Shown: in pieces, positions 60,101 to 64,000 of the stretch
How positions within the stretch are numbered: the first letter of the stretch is position 1
Layout of the letters: every line of letters begins with the position of its first letter
Source: Bradyrhizobium liaoningense
Lineage (GTDB): Bacteria > Pseudomonadota > Alphaproteobacteria > Rhizobiales > Xanthobacteraceae
Assembly (NCBI RefSeq): GCF_018130825.1
Contig: NZ_JAFCJS010000009.1
Coordinates: 62,001-126,000 of the forward strand
DNA: 64,000 nt
Reading direction: 5' to 3'
Position numbers and translations under genes: made by a program
The notes under the pieces: generated by a model
Databases searched by the model: none
The model's input: the letters and a program-made list of their open reading frames with translations, nothing else
Told to the model about the DNA's origin: nothing

Positions 60101-61102
60101 CTACCCGCGAATCTGCTGCGGCGACAGCCCGGGCGGGCCCTTGCCGGCGCGTTCAGCCTCCCTGATCAACGCAACAATGCGGCGCATCAGCGGCACGGCG
60201 ACATTGTTCCGCTCGGCCAGCGCGATGACTGCGCCCTGGAGATAGTCGATCTCGGTCTTGCGGCCCTGCTTCAGATCCTGCCACATCGAGGAGCGCGCCT
60301 CGGGATCGATCTTCATCGTGCGTCCGAGGATCGCGTTGAAGATCATGTCGGGCAGCCGCAGCAAGGTCGGAGACCAGTTCATCGGGATCGGCGTCGACGA
60401 CACCGGCGCGATGCCGGCGGCCCGCAGCGCGGCCAGCCCCTCCGTCATCTGGTCGGCGAACAATCTTCGCCAGTCGCGGCTTGCCAGTTGCGCGGCGAGC
60501 GGCAGGTCGGACAGCGCGCTGAGCGCGTTGTTCAGATTGATGATCAGCTTGCCCCATTGCACGCCGGTGATGTCACCGCTCGCATGCACGTTGAGGCCGG
60601 GCACCGAGAGCGCCCCGGCGGTGTTTGTAGCGTCTGCTCCGACATGGATGTCGCCGGAGCTCGAGCGGTGGAAGCGCCCCTCGCCCATCGCGACCACGTT
60701 GAACGGCACCATGCCGGCGAGCACCGGCCGGCCGCCGAGGCGCTCGCGCAGCACCGCGACATTGCCGATCCCGTTCTGAAGCGAGACGATGACGGCGTCC
60801 TGCGGCGCATGCTGCGCGATCTGGTCCGCGACATCGGCGGTGTCGGCGCTCTTCACCGTGACAAGCACAATGCCGGCGCTGTGGAAGATGGAAGGGTCTT
60901 CCGAGAGCGCGAGCTGGCCGGCACCGAGCTTCTTCTCGGCCCCGTCGAAATCGGTGAGCCGCAGGCCGAACCGCTCGATCTCGGTCTTCACCCGCGGCCG
61001 CACCAGGAGCGCGACGCGGCGGCCGGCCGCTGCCAGCATGCCGCCGACGAAACAGCCGATGGCGCCCGCCCCGGCCACCACGATGGGTCGATCCGTAACC
61101 AC
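60101..61102 (-). CDS. 2-dehydropantoate 2-reductase family protein
   Basis: A 333-residue NADP-binding reductase with IVVAGAGAIGCFVGGMLAAA at the N-terminus, SLQNGIGNVAVLRERLG, the Lys in TGVQWGKLIINLNNALSAL and the C-terminal SSMWQDLKQGRKTEIDYLQG motif typical of PanE. It would reduce ketopantoate or a similar keto acid. It is a paralogue of 44476-45450 but diverged; this one has the more classical C-terminal motif. Confidence 0.88.
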   Translation of the reverse strand: MVTDRPIVVAGAGAIGCFVGGMLAAAGRRVALLVRPRVKTEIERFGLRLTDFDGAEKKLGAGQLALSEDPSIFHSAGIVLVTVKSADTADVADQIAQHAPQDAVIVSLQNGIGNVAVLRERLGGRPVLAGMVPFNVVAMGEGRFHRSSSGDIHVGADATNTAGALSVPGLNVHASGDITGVQWGKLIINLNNALSALSDLPLAAQLASRDWRRLFADQMTEGLAALRAAGIAPVSSTPIPMNWSPTLLRLPDMIFNAILGRTMKIDPEARSSMWQDLKQGRKTEIDYLQGAVIALAERNNVAVPLMRRIVALIREAERAGKGPPGLSPQQIRG

Positions 61103-61263
61103 CTCATTCTCCTTAACGTCCCGCTTCGATAGCAGAGGCAGCGCCGCCTGCCCAATGGTTGCGACGCATCCGCCTTGTAACCGTCATGAGAGCCCCATAT
61201 GTTTTCGCCCGGGGGGCAGTCAGCGGCGAGCGCTCGCCGAACGAGACGCCAAAGGAGAGTACC

Positions 61264-61857
61264 ATGGGTCTACTCGATGTCCTCAACGGCATGCAGAACG
61301 GCCCCCGCGGCCAGAGCACGCCAAGCTCAGAGCAATCCTCCGGCGGCATGTCGCCGATGACCATGGCGCTGCTAGGCCTGATCGCCTGGAAGGCCTTCAA
61401 GCATCTGACGGCGGGCCAGCCCGACGCGACGCCTGCCCCGCAGCAGCGCTCACCGCTGCCGCCTCCGACGCCCGTCAATACCGGCAACGCCGCGCTTCCC
61501 GGCGACAGCGGCGGCCTCAGCGATCTGCTCAAGGGCGGCCTCGGCGGCCTGCTCGCCGGTGGCGCGGCCGGCACCGTGCTGAGCGGCGGGCTCGGCGATC
61601 TCCTCAAGCAGCTCCAGCAGGGCGGCCAGGGCGAGGCCGCGAATTCCTGGGTTGGCAAGGGCGAGAACAAGGCGATCGCGCCCGGCGATCTCGCCAGCGC
61701 GCTTGGCGCCGACCAGATCCAAAGCCTGTCCGCCCAGAGCGGCCTATCGCGCGAGGAGCTGCTCTCCGGTCTCAGCCAGTATCTGCCGCAGGTGGTCGAT
61801 CATCTGACGCCGGACGGACGGCTGCCGACCGAGAATGAAATCTCGGGCAGGATTTAG
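61264..61857 (+). CDS. YidB/DUF937-like protein
   Basis: A 197-residue protein: MGLLDVLNGMQNGPRGQ, a hydrophobic SPMTMALLGLIAWKAFKHLT, a Pro-rich linker, Gly-rich GGLGGLLAGGAAGTVLSGGL, and C-terminal helices ALGADQIQSLSAQSGLSREE and LSQYLPQVVDHLTPDGRLPT. That end matches the YidB/DUF937 domain, function unknown. AAAGGAG precedes the ATG. Confidence 0.87.
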   Translation: MGLLDVLNGMQNGPRGQSTPSSEQSSGGMSPMTMALLGLIAWKAFKHLTAGQPDATPAPQQRSPLPPPTPVNTGNAALPGDSGGLSDLLKGGLGGLLAGGAAGTVLSGGLGDLLKQLQQGGQGEAANSWVGKGENKAIAPGDLASALGADQIQSLSAQSGLSREELLSGLSQYLPQVVDHLTPDGRLPTENEISGRI

Positions 61858-61878
61858 CAGAAGTCTTCAGCTCAGTTT

Positions 61879-61927
61879 GAGCGTGATCCGCTCGGAAAAC
61901 CGCTGCAGACTTTTCCGGATCACGCTC
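61879..61927. repeat. Palindromic repeat GAGCGTGATCCG … CGGATCACGCTC
   Basis: Left arm GAGCGTGATCCGctcGGAAAA, right arm TTTTCCGGATCACGCTC, with about 12 bases between the A- and T-rich parts. It is related to a very common Rhizobiales intergenic repeat, from memory, and lies 22 bp after the YidB-like gene, where it could end the transcript. Confidence 0.78.
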
Positions 61928-61956
61928 AACGAATTCTAGGCAAGGGGAGCACGGTC

Positions 61957-62229
61957 ATGAGTTTCGGCGGCCTGTTGTGGATCATCATCGTCGGCTTCAT
62001 CGCCGGCCTCATCGCGCGCTGGCTCGCGCCGGGGCCGAACAATCCGAGCGGCTTCATCCTCACCACCATCCTCGGCATTGCGGGTGCGTTTCTGGCGACC
62101 TTCATCGGCCAGGCCATCGGTCATTACAGCCCCGACCAGGGCGCCGGCTTCATCATGGCCACGATCGGCGCGGTGGTGGTGCTGTTCATCTGGCACCGGC
62201 TGGTCGCGAGCGGGGTGATAAAAGGGTAG
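61957..62229 (+). CDS. GlsB/YeaQ/YmgE family membrane protein
   Basis: A 90-residue protein with three hydrophobic segments: GLLWIIIVGFIAGLIARWLA, FILTTILGIAGAFLATFIG and GFIMATIGAVVVLFIWHRLV, with the family PGPNNPSGF loop. Members are small inner-membrane proteins induced by stress. AAGGGGAG precedes the ATG. No EcfG promoter match was found upstream. Confidence 0.93.
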   Translation: MSFGGLLWIIIVGFIAGLIARWLAPGPNNPSGFILTTILGIAGAFLATFIGQAIGHYSPDQGAGFIMATIGAVVVLFIWHRLVASGVIKG

Positions 62230-62267
62230 CGCGTCGTCGCTTGCGATGGCGCCTGCCAAGAAACTCG

Positions 62268-62316
62268 GTGTCGTCCCGGCCTAGTTGCGCAATTGCGCAC
62301 GGGGCCGGGACGACAC
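62268..62316. repeat. Short nested palindromic repeat
   Basis: GTGTCGTCCCGGC…GCCGGGACGACAC outer arms (13-14 bp) enclosing a perfect TGCGCAATTGCGCA palindrome (62286-62299). It is a short member of the 22994-23122 repeat type, between convergent genes. Confidence 0.82.
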
Positions 62317-62343
62317 TTGTATTTGCCGCACTAGCGGAGCATC

Positions 62344-63129
62344 TCACGTAATCAAATGCATCCCCGCATCCATGCGCACGACCTCGCCGGTCATGTTGCT
62401 GGAGGCCGGCATTGCGAGGAAGCAGACGAGCTGGGCGATGTCGTCGGCGCTTGATGCGACCTTGAGCGGCACCTTCGCCACCACGCTGTCGCGCACCTGC
62501 TTGGCGCCGGCCTCGCCACGGCCCTTGGTGAACCAGGGCGTGTCGATATAGCCGGGGCACACCGTGTTGACGCGGATCAGCGGCGCCAGCGCCCGCGACA
62601 GCGACAAGGTCATGGTGTTGAGCGCGCCCTTGCTGGCGGCATAGGCGATCGACGAGCCGACGCCGCTGATGCCGGCGACCGAGGACACGTTCACCACCGC
62701 CGACGGACGCCCCGAAGCCTTCGCACCAACCTCGAGCAGGCTGCGCGCCGCGCGCACCATCTGGAACGGGCCGATGGTGTTGACGCCGTAGAGGCGCTGG
62801 AAATCCTCCGCCGACAAGCCGTCGAGATCGGCATGGGCGACATGCTTGGTGATGCCGGCATTGTTGACGAGGATGTCGAGGCGGCCCCAGCCGCTGGCGG
62901 CCGCGACGATCTTGCGGCAATCCTCGTCCTTCGAGACGTCGCCCTGCGCAACCAGCACCTCCGCCGCGCCCGCCTTGCGGCAGACTTCCGCGGTGGCTTC
63001 GGCCTCCTTCTGGCTGGACGAATAGTTGATGACGAGCCGCGCCCCGCTCCGCGCGAGAATTTCAGCGGTCGCAGCTCCGAGACCGGATGCGGACCCCGTC
63101 ACGATTGCGCACAAGCCGTCCTTTGCCAT
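62344..63129 (-). CDS. SDR family oxidoreductase
   Basis: A 261-residue NAD(P)-dependent short-chain dehydrogenase: cofactor motif VTGSASGLGAATAEIL, NNAG (ILVNNAGITK), catalytic Ser (VVNVSSVAGIS) and YAASKGAL (YxxxK), and the C-terminal MTGEVVRMDAGMHLIT typical of the classical type. Substrate unknown. It is divergent from the acyl-CoA dehydrogenase gene at 63378, suggesting a joint lipid or alcohol pathway. Confidence 0.93.
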   Translation of the reverse strand: MAKDGLCAIVTGSASGLGAATAEILARSGARLVINYSSSQKEAEATAEVCRKAGAAEVLVAQGDVSKDEDCRKIVAAASGWGRLDILVNNAGITKHVAHADLDGLSAEDFQRLYGVNTIGPFQMVRAARSLLEVGAKASGRPSAVVNVSSVAGISGVGSSIAYAASKGALNTMTLSLSRALAPLIRVNTVCPGYIDTPWFTKGRGEAGAKQVRDSVVAKVPLKVASSADDIAQLVCFLAMPASSNMTGEVVRMDAGMHLIT

Positions 63130-63168
63130 CCGGTATTTCCTTCCCTTTGTAAATTGCCGGCGCCTTGT

Positions 63169-63216
63169 TTAGCGAGTTTGCCGCGCCCTGCAAATCGAGC
63201 AAACTCCGCTAAGCGG
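63169..63216. promoter_or_regulatory. Nested inverted repeats between divergent SDR and acyl-CoA dehydrogenase genes
   Basis: TAGCGAGTTTGC (63169-63180) and GCAAACTCCGCTA (63198-63210) are inverted copies apart from one base. The right arm overlaps the perfect palindrome TCCGCT-A-AGCGGA (63204-63216). The place, a 248-bp divergent promoter region, fits a repressor or activator site, for example for a TetR-type regulator not in the window. Confidence 0.45.
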
Positions 63217-63377
63217 AATTAGTCCAGACCGGCTCTCGGCCCCATGCCTGCGCCGCAGATGGACCTGCGATCAACGCTTGTCAGGGCCATGGCTTTTTCC
63301 GATCATCGGGCGCAAGAAGAACCTGCGCACCGCGCTCATCAGGCCCGACGCGCCAATTGCAAAATACGGGGAACGCT

Positions 63378-64000
63378 GTGGCGGAGAGTGACAATATCGT
63401 CGTCGAGACCGCGGAGAAAATCTTCGCCGATCTCGCCGATCCGCAAACCATCAACAACGACAGGAACAATTCGTGGCAGGCGCCGCTGTGGCAGGCGCTG
63501 AGCGAAGCCGGCCTGCCGCTGGCTTGGGTGCCTGACGATCTCGGCGGCTCCGGCGCGAGCCTTGCCGACGGCTTTGCACTGCTGAACGCCGCCGGCCGCT
63601 TCGCCGTCGCGGTTCCCTTCGCCGAGACCATGCTCGCAGGCTGGCTGCTCGCACAGGCGAAGGTCGCCTCGCCCGAAGGCGAGATGACGGTCGTGCCGGC
63701 GAGCCCGAAGGATCGTATCACCCTCGATGCCGACGGCGCGCTCTCCGGCCGCGCCCGCGGCGTACCCTTCGCCAAGGCGGCGAAACATTTTGCCGTGCTG
63801 GCGCACGGCAAGGACGGCGCGGTCATCGCGCTGGTCGATGCGAGCAAGGGGCGGATCGAATCCGGCCTCAATGTCGGCTACGACCACAGCGACACCGTCA
63901 CGCTGGACAAGGTGCAGCCCGTCTCGATCAAACCGGCGCCCAGGGGCTTCGACCAGACCACGATGATGCTGATGGGCGGCGTCGCGCGCAGCCTTCAGAT
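63378..64000 (+). CDS. Acyl-CoA dehydrogenase family protein, 5' part
   Basis: The frame starts at GTG 63378 after GGGGAA and runs off the window; 207 codons are visible. The N-terminal domain shows LWQALSEAGLPLAWVPDDLG, then GGSGASLADGFALLNAAGRF and VPFAETMLAGWLLAQAKVAS, typical of the acyl-CoA dehydrogenase N-domain in the smaller-subunit type that lacks the usual TEPGxGSD. It may form a heterodimer with a second dehydrogenase beyond the window. Divergent from the SDR gene. Confidence 0.85.
   Translation, partial: MAESDNIVVETAEKIFADLADPQTINNDRNNSWQAPLWQALSEAGLPLAWVPDDLGGSGASLADGFALLNAAGRFAVAVPFAETMLAGWLLAQAKVASPEGEMTVVPASPKDRITLDADGALSGRARGVPFAKAAKHFAVLAHGKDGAVIALVDASKGRIESGLNVGYDHSDTVTLDKVQPVSIKPAPRGFDQTTMMLMGGVARSLQ

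Overview
The window reads as a chromosomal segment of a high-GC alphaproteobacterium, most likely Bradyrhizobium or a close relative. This rests on the G+C-rich codon use, the protein families (Bug-type and THI5-like binding proteins, DUF1194, CoA-dependent aromatic enzymes, an FMN-type glutamate-synthase-like protein), a match to the alphaproteobacterial general-stress (EcfG) promoter, and many imperfect palindromic intergenic repeats of the kind common in that group. No phage, transposase, CRISPR array, rRNA operon or symbiosis gene is visible. The only RNA gene found is tRNA-Arg(CCT) at 53215-53291.

Left part (1-9.9 kb): the 3' end of radC. Its last 163 bp are repeated about 1 kb downstream, and the two copies flank a lower-GC Sel1-repeat gene. 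Then come a DUF4239 membrane protein and a convergent 1194-residue protein joining an alpha/beta-hydrolase, a CHAT caspase-like protease domain and an unrecognised C-terminal domain. Small exported proteins, a gene with a good EcfG promoter match and a lysozyme-like peptidoglycan-binding protein follow. 9.2-14.5 kb: a tightly overlapping minus-strand operon (THI5-like binding protein, ATPase, permease, 2-hydroxyacid dehydrogenase, Inh-like protein) diverges from a creatininase-family hydrolase. 14.6-31 kb: envelope and housekeeping functions (DUF1194 protein, a two-barrel porin fusion, TauE-like permease, chemotaxis receptor, CNNM/CBS transporter, PilZ protein, FMN oxidoreductase, ferredoxin-NADP reductase, ATP-grasp protein), and an acidic-amino-acid-type binding protein paired with a sodium:dicarboxylate/amino-acid symporter.

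32.6-38 kb is an aromatic catabolic cluster: TTG-started FAD hydroxylase, benzoate-CoA-ligase-type enzyme, MarR regulator, zeta-class isomerase and gentisate 1,2-dioxygenase. Two nearly identical 23-bp palindromic sites (21/23 identity) sit just upstream of the two plus-strand units and are probably the operators of the MarR protein. The gene set fits a CoA-dependent route from salicylate, or a similar ortho-substituted benzoate, through gentisate. 38-42.2 kb holds a second SsuABC-like transporter with a FAD oxidoreductase and a divergent LysR.

43-64 kb: assorted acyl-CoA enzymes, two ketopantoate-reductase-like proteins, alpha/beta-hydrolases, AraC and LysR regulators with divergent targets (including a DoxX-DsrE-TlpA-like operon), an amidohydrolase, and a four-gene operon (AMP ligase, RraA-type aldolase, cupin, orphan Bug binding protein). 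Envelope and stress small proteins follow, then an SDR divergent from an acyl-CoA dehydrogenase cut by the window edge. Two otherwise unrelated exported proteins (15120-16100 and 43245-43517) end in the same Cys-containing tail.
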